Positions 1 to 7,022 of a stretch of DNA of 11,921 nt are shown here, one piece after another (position 1 is the stretch's first letter; the number at the start of each line of letters is the position of its first letter). Under the pieces are notes generated by a model that did not search any database, had not been told where the DNA came from, and saw only the letters and a list, made by a program, of their open reading frames with translations. The position numbers were made by a program, and so were the translations under genes. The DNA is from an uncultured cyanobacterium (GTDB lineage Bacteria; Cyanobacteriota; Cyanobacteriia; PCC-6307; Cyanobiaceae): assembly GCA_903831165.1 (NCBI GenBank), contig CAIKWV010000628.1:1-11921 (forward strand). Reading direction: 5' to 3'.

Positions 1-2910
1 GGCATCGCGGTGGTGCTCTCCGGCACCGGCTCCGATGGCGCCCTCGGCCTGCGGGCCGTTCGGGCCGCCGGTGGCCTGACCATCGCCCAGTCGCCCCAAG
101 AGGCGAAATTCAACAGCATGCCCCAGGCCGCGATCGCCCTCGGTGGCGCTGAGCTGGTGCTGGAGGCCGCCGCGATCGGCGAACGGCTGAGCGAGATGAT
201 CCGCTCCGGCGGGGCCTGGGACGGCGAACCGCTGCCGGAGCCCCAGAGCGTGCTGCTCAGCGCCGTCACCACCAAGCTGAAGCAGATCAGCGGCATCGAC
301 TTTTCCCAGTACAAGGAATCGACCCTGCGCCGGCAGCTGCAGCGCCGCATGGCGATCCGCGGCATCAGCAGCATCAGCGACTATCTGCCCCTGCTCAACC
401 CCCAGAGCGAGGAAGCCAAAGCTCTGGTGCAGAACCTGCTGGTCAGCGTCACCTCCTTCTTCCGCGATGCCAAGGCCTTCCAGGCCCTGCGCGAGCTGCT
501 GCAGTGCCGCCTGCCTGCCGACATCAGCTCGGCACGGCTGCGGGTCTGGGTGGCGGGCTGCGCCAGCGGCGAGGAGGCCTATTCGATTGCCATGCTGGTG
601 AGCGAGCTGCTCGGCCATCCAGCCGACCTGGCCCTGCATCTCAAGATCTTCGCCACCGATCTCGACGAGACGAGCCTGGCGCTCGCTCGCCGCGGCCTCT
701 ACCCACAGTCCGCCGCCAAGACGATCCCGGATGAGCTGCGCCAACGCTTCCTGCGCGAGCGGGATGGAGAAGTGGAAGTCAGCAAGAGCCTGCGCGACTG
801 CATCGTCTTCGCCCGCCACAACCTCTGTGAAGACCCGCCCTTTGCCAACCTCGATCTGATTTCCTGCCGCAACACCCTCATCTACCTCACCCCATCACTG
901 CAGGAGCGGGTGCTGGATCTGTTCTCCTTTGCTTTGCGGCCCGGTGGCCTGCTCTTTCTCGGCAGCTCCGAAACCATCGGTCGCCACATCCACGGCTTCA
1001 GCACCGCCAATGCCCCCCAACGGCTGTTCCTCAGGACCGTGGCACCACGCAAGGCGCATTCCCCTGTGATGCCGCTGCCGTCGATCTCGTTCCAACGACC
1101 AAGCGGACACAGCGGTCAGAAGGCCACGGTGAGCTCCACCGTGCCGGAGCAGCATGTAGCGCTGCTCGAATCCCTGGTTCGCCAGCTCTCGACCCCGGGT
1201 CTGGTCCTGGACCAGAGCCATGAGCTGGTGCAGGTGATCGGCGACGTCAGTCCCTACTGCCGCCTGCCGGAGGGCCGGATGACGGCCCTGGCCTCGGCCT
1301 TTCTGCGCCCTGAGTTGCAGGCCGAAGCACGGGTGCTGCTCCTGCTGGTGCGGGCCGATGGCATCAGGGCCAGCAGCAGATTGATCCAGCTCGATGACCT
1401 CGACGAGCCGATCCACCTGAGCGCCGCCCCGTTGCAGGTCGGCGAACGCAGCCTCACCTTGCTGTCCTTCGAGAAGCAGGCTGGATCCATCCATGGGGCG
1501 CCCGGCGCTGACGAAAGCGGCGAACGCGACAGCGCCTTCGGCCGGGAAATCGAGCGGTTGGAAAAGGAACTGCTCAGCAGTCAGAACAGCCTGCAACGCT
1601 CGTTGAGCGACCTGGAGCAGGCCAACGAAGAACTGGAGGCCTCCTCCGAAGAGCTGCAGGCCTCCTCCGAGGAGCTGCAGGCCTCGAACGAAGAGCTGGA
1701 GGCTTCGAATGAAGAACTGCAAGCCACCAACGAAGAGCTGGCCACCCTGAACCAGCAGCTGCGAACCCGCAGTGATCAGATGGAGCGGCTCAACATCGAC
1801 CTGGAGAACATCCAGGCCTCTCTCAGCCAGGGCATGGTGATCCTGGACCGCAATCTGCGCGTCACCCGCTTCTCCCCCCTGGCGGTGCGGGTGTTCGGGC
1901 TCGTTCCCAGCGACATCGGCCAGCCGCTGGTCGGCGTACCGACCACGGTGCCGCTGCTGGAGCTGCGGGAAACACTGCTAGAGGTGCTGGAAAGTGGCCA
2001 GCGCCAGAGCATCGAGGCCAGCAGTGAAGAGGTGTCCTATCTGGTGCAGTTCATGCCGTACCAGGAACGGGACGGCAAGCGCCTGGGGGTGATCATCTCG
2101 CTGACGGATGTCTCTGAACTGGTGGAACTGCGCCGGGCGGCGGAGGCGGCCCTGAGTGAGTTCACCTGCCTGACGATTGCCCTGGAGGTGGCCGTGTGGA
2201 AAAAGGATCCCTCCCTGCAGAAGTTGCTGTTCATGAGTGAACGCATCCGGGCCATCTGCGGCTGGACTCCCGCAGAGGTCTGTCAACAACCCCAGCTGCT
2301 GGAGCAGGCGATCGCCCCCGCCGACCGCGAGGCGGTGGCCGCAGCCCGCAAGCAGGAGCAAGGATCCTGGTCGGTGATCTATCGGCTAAAAAGTCGCGAT
2401 GGCCGCGAGCACTGGGTGCAGGAAGCGGCCAAGGTGTTGCAGGAAGGCTGTGATCACGTCGTGGTCGGCACCCTCACCGACATCACCGAACTGCGTGTCC
2501 TTGAAGAACAGGCCAAGGAGCTGGCGGCGATCATGGAATCTCTGGGCCACACCAGCCTGTTGGCGATGGCCAGCCTGGATGTTGACCTGAAGGTGGTGAT
2601 GGCCAACGCGCGTTTCTGTGCGTTGGTGGGCTACAGCCCCCAGGAGATTGTGGGCCTGCCTGCGGCGGCCTTCATCCCGGGGCCGCAGGATCGGGGAGCC
2701 GAAGGCCCGGCCTGGCAGGGCGAAGACCTGGGCGCGGCGCTGAAAAGCGTGCTGGAAGGGAACGATGCGGTGCAGCGGAGCCTGCGAGCAATCCGCAGCC
2801 AGGACGGCAGGATCCACATGGTGGACATGGAGATCCTGCCGGTGGGACATCACACCGACGGGGTAAGGGCGCTGCTGCTGGCTCAGGAAGGCCCGGAAAG
2901 ATCAGCCTGA
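1..2910 (+). CDS. CheB-CheR-PAS fusion protein, 5'-truncated by window edge
   Basis: The frame is open from base 1 and the first visible residues (GIAVVLSGTGSDG) are already the end of a CheB methylesterase domain, so the true start lies outside the window. Numbering from the GTG at base 10, Asp9 in GTGSDG corresponds to the catalytic Asp of CheB; its Ser and His partners are not visible. Next come a CheR N-terminal helical region (about 85-160), the CheR SAM-binding motif VWVAGCASGEEAYS (179-192), ATDLD (215-219) and SCRNTLIYL (285-293). A coiled coil of near-perfect heptads (about 510-598) leads into three PAS-like domains (about 599-703, 718-830, 837-957). In this family CheB and CheR remove and add methyl groups on chemoreceptor glutamates. 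Many relatives continue into a histidine kinase; this one stops after the last PAS domain, so its output is unclear. No other chemotaxis gene is in view. Confidence 0.93.
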   Translation, partial: GIAVVLSGTGSDGALGLRAVRAAGGLTIAQSPQEAKFNSMPQAAIALGGAELVLEAAAIGERLSEMIRSGGAWDGEPLPEPQSVLLSAVTTKLKQISGIDFSQYKESTLRRQLQRRMAIRGISSISDYLPLLNPQSEEAKALVQNLLVSVTSFFRDAKAFQALRELLQCRLPADISSARLRVWVAGCASGEEAYSIAMLVSELLGHPADLALHLKIFATDLDETSLALARRGLYPQSAAKTIPDELRQRFLRERDGEVEVSKSLRDCIVFARHNLCEDPPFANLDLISCRNTLIYLTPSLQERVLDLFSFALRPGGLLFLGSSETIGRHIHGFSTANAPQRLFLRTVAPRKAHSPVMPLPSISFQRPSGHSGQKATVSSTVPEQHVALLESLVRQLSTPGLVLDQSHELVQVIGDVSPYCRLPEGRMTALASAFLRPELQAEARVLLLLVRADGIRASSRLIQLDDLDEPIHLSAAPLQVGERSLTLLSFEKQAGSIHGAPGADESGERDSAFGREIERLEKELLSSQNSLQRSLSDLEQANEELEASSEELQASSEELQASNEELEASNEELQATNEELATLNQQLRTRSDQMERLNIDLENIQASLSQGMVILDRNLRVTRFSPLAVRVFGLVPSDIGQPLVGVPTTVPLLELRETLLEVLESGQRQSIEASSEEVSYLVQFMPYQERDGKRLGVIISLTDVSELVELRRAAEAALSEFTCLTIALEVAVWKKDPSLQKLLFMSERIRAICGWTPAEVCQQPQLLEQAIAPADREAVAAARKQEQGSWSVIYRLKSRDGREHWVQEAAKVLQEGCDHVVVGTLTDITELRVLEEQAKELAAIMESLGHTSLLAMASLDVDLKVVMANARFCALVGYSPQEIVGLPAAAFIPGPQDRGAEGPAWQGEDLGAALKSVLEGNDAVQRSLRAIRSQDGRIHMVDMEILPVGHHTDGVRALLLAQEGPERSA
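1618..1761 (+). repeat. 21-bp heptad-coding tandem repeat (coiled coil linker)
   Basis: About seven tandem 21-bp units inside the CheB-CheR-PAS gene encode heptads of the form [Q/E]-A-[S/T]-[S/N]-E-E-L (residues about 537-584). The units differ mainly at synonymous or conservative positions. This is the signalling-helix coiled coil that commonly joins CheR to PAS in these fusions. The near-identity of adjacent units would allow slippage in steps of seven residues. Confidence 0.85.
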
Positions 2911-3070
2911 AGGCAATCGGCTAGTCCTACAGGCAGTCAACTCCGTTGTCGAGAGACTGGCTGATCAGATGCTGGGCGAGATCCCCAGGCGAACGGCCGC
3001 AGCGGGCGGCCCCTTGCAACAACCGATCCGAGGTTTCCGCTGACTGCACCAGAACCTGACTGGAGGGCAG
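2911..3070. other. Intergenic stretch, no gene recognised
   Basis: This stretch lies between the end of the CheB-CheR-PAS gene and the minus-strand terminator. Short open frames exist on both strands, but none has a credible start or a recognisable protein. I see no T-run terminator on the plus strand after the fusion gene. Confidence 0.5.
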
Positions 3071-3106
3071 AAAAAAGTCCTGACCGCAGAAGTCTGCGGC
3101 CAGGAC
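3071..3106 (-). terminator. Strong intrinsic terminator on the minus strand
   Basis: The arms 3077-3089 and 3094-3106 pair as GTCCTG/CAGGAC and CCGCAG/CTGCGG with one A/C mismatch between the two blocks and a 4-base loop. Six A residues (3071-3076) on the plus strand give UUUUUU directly after the stem in the minus-strand transcript. It lies about 140 bases past the stop of the RHH gene at 3246-3518 and is the natural end of that transcript. Its position also argues against a minus-strand protein reading through 2927-3295. Confidence 0.85.
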
Positions 3107-3245
3107 ATCCGTCGAGCATCTGGCTGATGGACAACTGGCCTGAAGACCGGCTGGCTTGATCGACAGTGGAAGGGATTGACGACACCTGAGCGTCAGCCCC
3201 AAAGCCGATCGGGCCGAAGAGCATGGGCAGCAAGGATGCACGCCA

Positions 3246-3518
3246 TCAAGCACCACTGAGATGGCCATTGCCGCAAACTTTTTTCTCGAAGGCATGGGAC
3301 GGGGTCACCACCATTCCCTCCGGGGCCGCCGCCGATGCCTGGGCCAGCGGCAAGATCGCTGGATGGCGCAGGGATTCCTCCAGCAGAAAAGCGCAGAGAT
3401 TAGAGACCGATCGCCCCTCTTCCTCCGAGCGACTCAGAAGGGCTTCATGCACGTGGTAGCTGAGGGTGATGGTGATGCGCCGTGGCTGACGCTGCAACAT
3501 ACGGAGTCGATCATTCAT
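3246..3518 (-). CDS. Ribbon-helix-helix (CopG/Arc-like) DNA-binding protein, copy A
   Basis: This 90-residue protein carries a short basic lead, an RHH beta strand (RRITITLS, 13-20), helix A (about 21-35, ending EEEG) and helix B (about 37-51, SVSNLCAFLLEESLR). That is the complete RHH fold, which works as a dimer with the paired strands in the DNA major groove. The tail (55-90) is probably flexible. It is almost identical to copy B at 4229-4498: residues 1-54 differ at only four conservative positions, while the tails diverge. The start is the first ATG; it lacks a strong ribosome site and Met7 is an alternative. Proteins of this kind are often autorepressors or antitoxins, but no toxin-like partner is visible, so a solitary regulator is the safer reading. 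The target is unknown. Confidence 0.85.
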   Translation of the reverse strand: MNDRLRMLQRQPRRITITLSYHVHEALLSRSEEEGRSVSNLCAFLLEESLRHPAILPLAQASAAAPEGMVVTPSHAFEKKVCGNGHLSGA

Positions 3519-3621
3519 GGTTGCTTCTGTTGGGGGCTGACAGGGACTGGCTGCTGCAGATCAAGGGAGCTGGTTAACGCCAAAAACGCAAAGCGATAAC
3601 ACGGCCTTCGTATTCAGGTTT

Positions 3622-3660
3622 ACACGGATTATCGCACTGCACTCTGCTGCACATCCGTGT
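3622..3660. promoter_or_regulatory. Inverted repeat upstream of RHH copy A, with a -10-like element
   Basis: ACACGGAT (3622-3629) and ATCCGTGT (3653-3660) form a perfect 8-bp inverted repeat about 100 bases upstream of the RHH copy A start. An overlapping pairing AACACGG (3598-3604) with CCGTGTT (3656-3662) is also perfect, as is GCGATAA (3593-3599) with TTATCGC (3629-3635). On the minus strand GATAAT (3633 to 3628) is a good -10 candidate, but no matching -35 is visible. RHH proteins often bind inverted repeats over their own promoter, so this is a candidate operator. Copy B has no equivalent. Confidence 0.4.
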
Positions 3661-3691
3661 TCCTATTGCGGCAATTCTGAATGTTCTTCAC

Positions 3692-3811
3692 CTTGGCGCT
3701 TGCGCCGTCAGCCTCCGTCCCTGCGGACTGTGCGTTGCTACTGCTCGAAGGGTTTCGCCTCTAAACAGGAGAAATTGCCGTACGCCAGCGTTACAGCATG
3801 TCAGCGCCAAG
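3692..3811. repeat. 120-bp element bounded by a perfect 9-bp inverted repeat
   Basis: CTTGGCGCT (3692-3700) and AGCGCCAAG (3803-3811) are perfect inverted repeats. Inside lie the tight palindrome GGCGCTTGCGCC (3695-3706) and an imperfect hairpin with TTTC/GAAA and CCT/AGG arms around CTAAAC (3753-3774). A second small stem, GCCTAT/ATAGGC (3811-3816 with 3852-3857), abuts it. It could be a miniature mobile element or a structured RNA; I do not recognise a family. No target duplication was identified. Confidence 0.4.
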
Positions 3812-3857
3812 CCTATCGCAAAAGCGCAGGGAATGTATAGCCTGGAGACGCATAGGC

Positions 3858-4228
3858 GAACACCGAAACTCATGGTCAGTGGCCTGCATTAGCAGCAAAC
3901 GCGTCAAATCATGAAAAAGCGTATAAGTTGTATTTCCTTATTTCCTGCACTGCGCCCCTGCTCTCGTTGCCGCCTGGTTCATGGGGCTCCGGGGGTAGAG
4001 GGGCGAGCCGAGGCCAGCAGGGCAGCAGCGGCGCGGCACAGCCATGACGGCGTGGCGCCCAGTTGCTGACGTGGATCGCGGGGCGTCGCAGCCGTGGCGC
4101 AACGGAAATCGTCAAGCTCACGCCAGCCAACAAGGCGAATGGGAGCTGGATGAGCCCGGGAGCACCTGCCCCTCAGCGCATCCAACGCCCCCAGATGGGA
4201 CCAAAGGAGCCGGCCAGCAGCAGCAACA
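3858..4228. other. Stretch without a recognisable gene
   Basis: This region lies downstream of RHH copy B on its coding strand. Open frames on both strands have uneven composition and no recognisable domain. No minus-strand terminator with a T-run could be found for copy B, and the sequence shows no evident similarity to the region downstream of copy A. Confidence 0.45.
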
Positions 4229-4498
4229 TCAACCGCGCCTGAGGTCGCCATTGCCGCGGATCTTGCTTTCGACGGCATAGGACGGGGTCAACCCCATGGC
4301 ATCGGTGGCCGCCGGTCCCTGGGCAGTTGGCGGGACTGCAGGATGGCGCAGGGAATCCTCCAGCAGAAAAGCACAGAGGTTGGAGACCGATCGCCCCTCC
4401 TCTTCCGAGCGTGTCAACAGGGCTTCATGCACGTGATAGCTGAGGGTGATAGTGATGCGCCGTGGCTGACGCTGCATCATCCGGAGTCGCTCATTCAT
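4229..4498 (-). CDS. Ribbon-helix-helix (CopG/Arc-like) DNA-binding protein, copy B
   Basis: This 89-residue paralogue of copy A has the same strand (RRITITLS), helix A and helix B (SVSNLCAFLLEDSLR). Changes within the first 54 residues are only D/E, L/M, S/T and E/D. Hand alignment of those codons shows about 15 base differences in roughly 160, so change is mostly silent and the fold has been kept under selection. The tails after HPA differ and need small gaps but still align through a shared TPS...GNG pattern near the stop, so the whole gene was duplicated. Flanking DNA is unrelated on the upstream side. The start is the first ATG (Met7 and Met8 are alternatives), without a clear ribosome site. 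Target and partner are unknown. Confidence 0.84.
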   Translation of the reverse strand: MNERLRMMQRQPRRITITLSYHVHEALLTRSEEEGRSVSNLCAFLLEDSLRHPAVPPTAQGPAATDAMGLTPSYAVESKIRGNGDLRRG

Positions 4499-5359
4499 CG
4501 TTGGTGCTCAATGAAGGTTAAAAAGGGCTGGACCTTGCCAGAGGCTTGGACCATGAACGCTGTTGGCGGACAGCATTTGTACAGCAATCCTAATGGCTCT
4601 TGCCGCGATATTCGCACCTTCAGCGTGATGCACATTTACCTTGAGCGCTGGGCCGCTAAAACTTCGCTTTTCGATACATCGAGCCACTTGAAGCAAGTAA
4701 ATGCATTAACAATCGCCAAATCGCAAAACCTGGCCCTTGACGAAGACCGTAACCACTTCATCGCCAACCCCCCCAGCAGGAAAAGACTCAGGTCCGGGGC
4801 CAGAACCGAGACTGAGACTAGCTTTCCAAGCGGTGCCAGAACGAAGGAACCGATCGCGGCGAAGCTGAAGGCCTACTCACCGGAGGGGACTGTCCCTGGT
4901 GCGTCGATCAGATTTCAACAACAACGATTGGCTGCTTGTGCGCCAAGATTGCATAGCGGCTCCTGATGTGATTAGCTACATCATCAATTGCCTTAATCTG
5001 CAGCCATGCAAAAATCGCGCAAACTTGTCCCGGTGCTGTGACCGGGAGTCCAAACAGACCAGCCACCAGTGTCCCGACTGGCTCCGGTCCCGACACGCGC
5101 CGCAATGCCGTCACTGCTATCGCGGGCCCGGTGACCAGCCCGCGTGCGGTGATGGTGCCGGGGGCGATCCGATCCGGAGTTCGGACCTCAGGCGGTTGTC
5201 CCTGAATGTCGGTGGGACATCCTCACGCGACCACCTTGTCTTGCGTCCCTGGGCCAGCCAACATCCCTGGTTCAGAGGCGCAGCATCCGGCTAGCAACCA
5301 GGCCGGAGCTGTCGCCGGAGTCGTACTTCGGCATGCTCGTGAGCGTTGACAGAACGACC
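4499..5359. other. Long stretch without a recognisable gene, several perfect stems
   Basis: The first ~400 bases are distinctly more AT-rich than the flanking genes. Open frames occur on the minus strand (4508-4696, and 4908-5222 with a GTG at 5114) and the plus strand (4899-5294), but I recognise no family in any of them. Perfect stem-loops occur at 5028-5047 (TCCCGGT/ACCGGGA, 6-base loop), 5121-5144 (CGCGGG/CCCGCG) and 5197-5219 (TGTCCC/GGGACA). None is followed by a T-run. Confidence 0.45.
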
Positions 5360-5398
5360 GCTCCGCAACGGAGCCGCCGCTCCGCCGGATGCGGCTCC
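5360..5398 (+). promoter_or_regulatory. Two mutually exclusive hairpins upstream of the GH13 gene
   Basis: GCTCCG-CAA-CGGAGC (5360-5374) forms a perfect 6-bp hairpin. GGAGCCGC (5370-5377) pairs perfectly with GCGGCTCC (5391-5398). The two share 5370-5374 and so cannot form together, as in attenuator-type leaders. No T-run follows and the region is GC-rich, so chance pairing is possible. Confidence 0.25.
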
Positions 5399-5428
5399 AT
5401 CCCCCACGGCGGTGATGGACCTGGCCCC

Positions 5429-6970
5429 ATGCCCGCTGCAGCGGGAGCCCAGAGGCGCTGTTCAGCCAACTCCCAAGAAAATCGCACCCTGCCCCTGGCT
5501 CTGTTCACCTGGAAATGTTCACGGCCATCGGGTTCGGGCCCCGGGTCCACGAACCGGACGCGGCGTCTGCTTCCCATCGCCAGCCTGGCCATGCTGCTGG
5601 CCAACGGCTCCTGCCTGGCCGGCGGCCGGCTCTCTCCAGCCCCACTGGCGGAGCAGCCGCTGGCCATCTATCACGCCTTTCAGGTGCCCCTCAAGGCCCT
5701 CCTCCCCCAGGTCTGCGCCCTGGGCCGGGCGGGCTACAGCCATGTGCAGCTCTCCCCCCTGCAGCGCTCCAGTCCGGGGCCCCAGTGGTGGAAGCGCTAC
5801 CAGCCGATCGACAGCACCGTGATCGAGGGGCTGGGCAGCGAAGCCGAGCTCCGGGCGCTCAGCCAGCGCGCCCATGGCTGCGGCGTCAAGGTGCTCGCCG
5901 ATGTGGTGTTCAACCACATGGCCAATCTCAGCGGTGGCCAGGATGTCGAGGCTCTGGGCGCCTTCCCGGGCCTGGGCACCCCCGATTTCCGCACCCCGCC
6001 CGAGGCTCCCGGGCGCCGGCCCTGCACGGATAGCGACGCCAACGGCTACGCCGATGGCAACCGGAAGCGCGAATTGTTCTGCTGGCTCGGCGGGCTGCCG
6101 GACCTGCGCTTCACGGAGCGGGTGCGGGCGCGCCAACGGGCCCATCTGCAGCGCCTGCTGGACCTGGGGGTCGACGGCTTTCGCTTCGATGCGGCCAAGC
6201 ACCTGGAACCGGCGGTGCTGGCCGATCACCTCGCCTTCATCGCCCGCCGCAGCAGCGGCCGGGCCTGGAGCTACCTGGAGGTGATCGAGGACGCCGACAC
6301 CCGCGCCGAGGACTACAACCAGCTCGCCCCGGTGACCGACTTTGTCCTGTACCACGCGCTGCGGCGGGCCTTCGCCTGGGGCGGTGATCTGCGCAGCCTG
6401 CCGCCGGCGGCCGTCCACGATCCCCGCAGCGTCACCTTTGCCCGCAACCACGACACGATTGCCGAGTTGCGGGACGATCCGGGCAGCGCCCTCGACCCCT
6501 GGAGCGACGTGGGCGATGCCTGGCTGGCGGCAGCCGTGGTGCTGGGCCGCCAGGGGGGCACACCACTGATCTTCGGCGACGACCACCGCAGCTCGGCCGT
6601 GATCCGCAGCGGCGTGCGCTTCCGGCGGGCGATCCGCGAGCGCGCCAGGGCCGGTGCCGCCGTGCCGGAGCAATTCCTGCGGCTGATCGACAACCCGATG
6701 CTGGCGATGATCGAGCGGGGTGCCGAGGGCCTGGTGCTGATCAACAAGGGCACCAACCCCATCGATCGGCCGGTCCTGGATCTGAGCCTCACCCGCCTGG
6801 AAGGCTGCTACGGCGCCATCGACCAGGAGCTGACCGTGGCGATCGAGCGCCGCGGCGATGGCCACAAGTACGTGACCCGCTGGGGCAGCTGGCAGCGGGG
6901 CGGCCTGCGGCTCGAACCCCGCCAGGTCCTGTTTCTGCTGCGGCAGCCCTTCAGCCAGTGCCAGGCCTGA
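5429..6970 (+). CDS. Exported GH13 alpha-amylase family glycoside hydrolase
   Basis: All GH13 landmarks are present. Numbering from the farthest in-frame ATG (5333), they are the VQLSP strand and WWKRYQP near 138-157, region I DVVFNH (190-195), region II GFRFDAAKH with the nucleophile Asp286, region III YLEVIE with acid/base Glu316, and region IV RNHD with Asp374. The catalytic triad is intact, so it should be active on alpha-glucan-like substrates. The VQ.SP...W..RYQP pattern recalls animal/actinobacterial-type alpha-amylases. A short C-terminal domain follows the barrel. RTRR plus LLPIASLAMLLA (75-90) looks like a signal peptide, implying export. The start is uncertain: 5333, 5429 and 5591 are the in-frame ATGs, codon use before about 5550 is not gene-like, and 5591 would lose the signal. 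I chose 5429 as the shortest canonical start that keeps it. It probably forms an operon with the glycosyltransferase 52 bases downstream. Confidence 0.88.
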   Translation: MPAAAGAQRRCSANSQENRTLPLALFTWKCSRPSGSGPGSTNRTRRLLPIASLAMLLANGSCLAGGRLSPAPLAEQPLAIYHAFQVPLKALLPQVCALGRAGYSHVQLSPLQRSSPGPQWWKRYQPIDSTVIEGLGSEAELRALSQRAHGCGVKVLADVVFNHMANLSGGQDVEALGAFPGLGTPDFRTPPEAPGRRPCTDSDANGYADGNRKRELFCWLGGLPDLRFTERVRARQRAHLQRLLDLGVDGFRFDAAKHLEPAVLADHLAFIARRSSGRAWSYLEVIEDADTRAEDYNQLAPVTDFVLYHALRRAFAWGGDLRSLPPAAVHDPRSVTFARNHDTIAELRDDPGSALDPWSDVGDAWLAAAVVLGRQGGTPLIFGDDHRSSAVIRSGVRFRRAIRERARAGAAVPEQFLRLIDNPMLAMIERGAEGLVLINKGTNPIDRPVLDLSLTRLEGCYGAIDQELTVAIERRGDGHKYVTRWGSWQRGGLRLEPRQVLFLLRQPFSQCQA

Positions 6971-7022
6971 GCTCAGCACCTGGAGCCGCGGGGATGATGG
7001 GTCCGCATTCGGAAGGGATTGG

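Noticed and set aside
2927..3295. 122-residue minus-strand frame overlapping the end of RHH copy A, with fairly gene-like codons
   Set aside because: A strong intrinsic terminator (3071-3106) on the same strand sits in its middle, its N-terminal part has odd Cys-rich composition, and copy B has no counterpart beyond the shared overlap.
3541..3840. Plus-strand open frame with a CSYCGNSEC and CYC pattern suggesting a zinc ribbon
   Set aside because: It has no ATG, GTG or TTG start in the whole frame, and it overlaps the inverted-repeat element, which better explains the sequence.
3688..3873. 61-residue minus-strand frame
   Set aside because: It lies almost entirely within the inverted-repeat element, has no recognisable domain, and other frames are equally open there.
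3246..4498. RHH genes as antitoxins of a toxin-antitoxin pair
   Set aside because: Neither copy has an adjacent same-strand toxin-sized gene; the overlapping frames downstream are not recognisable toxins.
4508..4696. 62-residue minus-strand frame ending just before RHH copy B
   Set aside because: It has a TTG start only, no ribosome site and no recognisable family; copy A has no such upstream frame.
5015..5165. Possible cobalamin-type riboswitch suggested by the GGTGCTGTGACC segment
   Set aside because: The conserved GCCACTG and GCCAGGA cores are not present in order, and no B12 gene follows.
4908..5222. Minus-strand frame with acceptable codons (GTG at 5114)
   Set aside because: No family is recognised, there is no ribosome site, and it crosses several perfect stem-loops; too weak to call a gene.
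5346..5351. Perfect TTGACA as a -35 element for the GH13 gene
   Set aside because: No AT-rich -10 lies 16-19 bases downstream; that position is CGGAGC-like.
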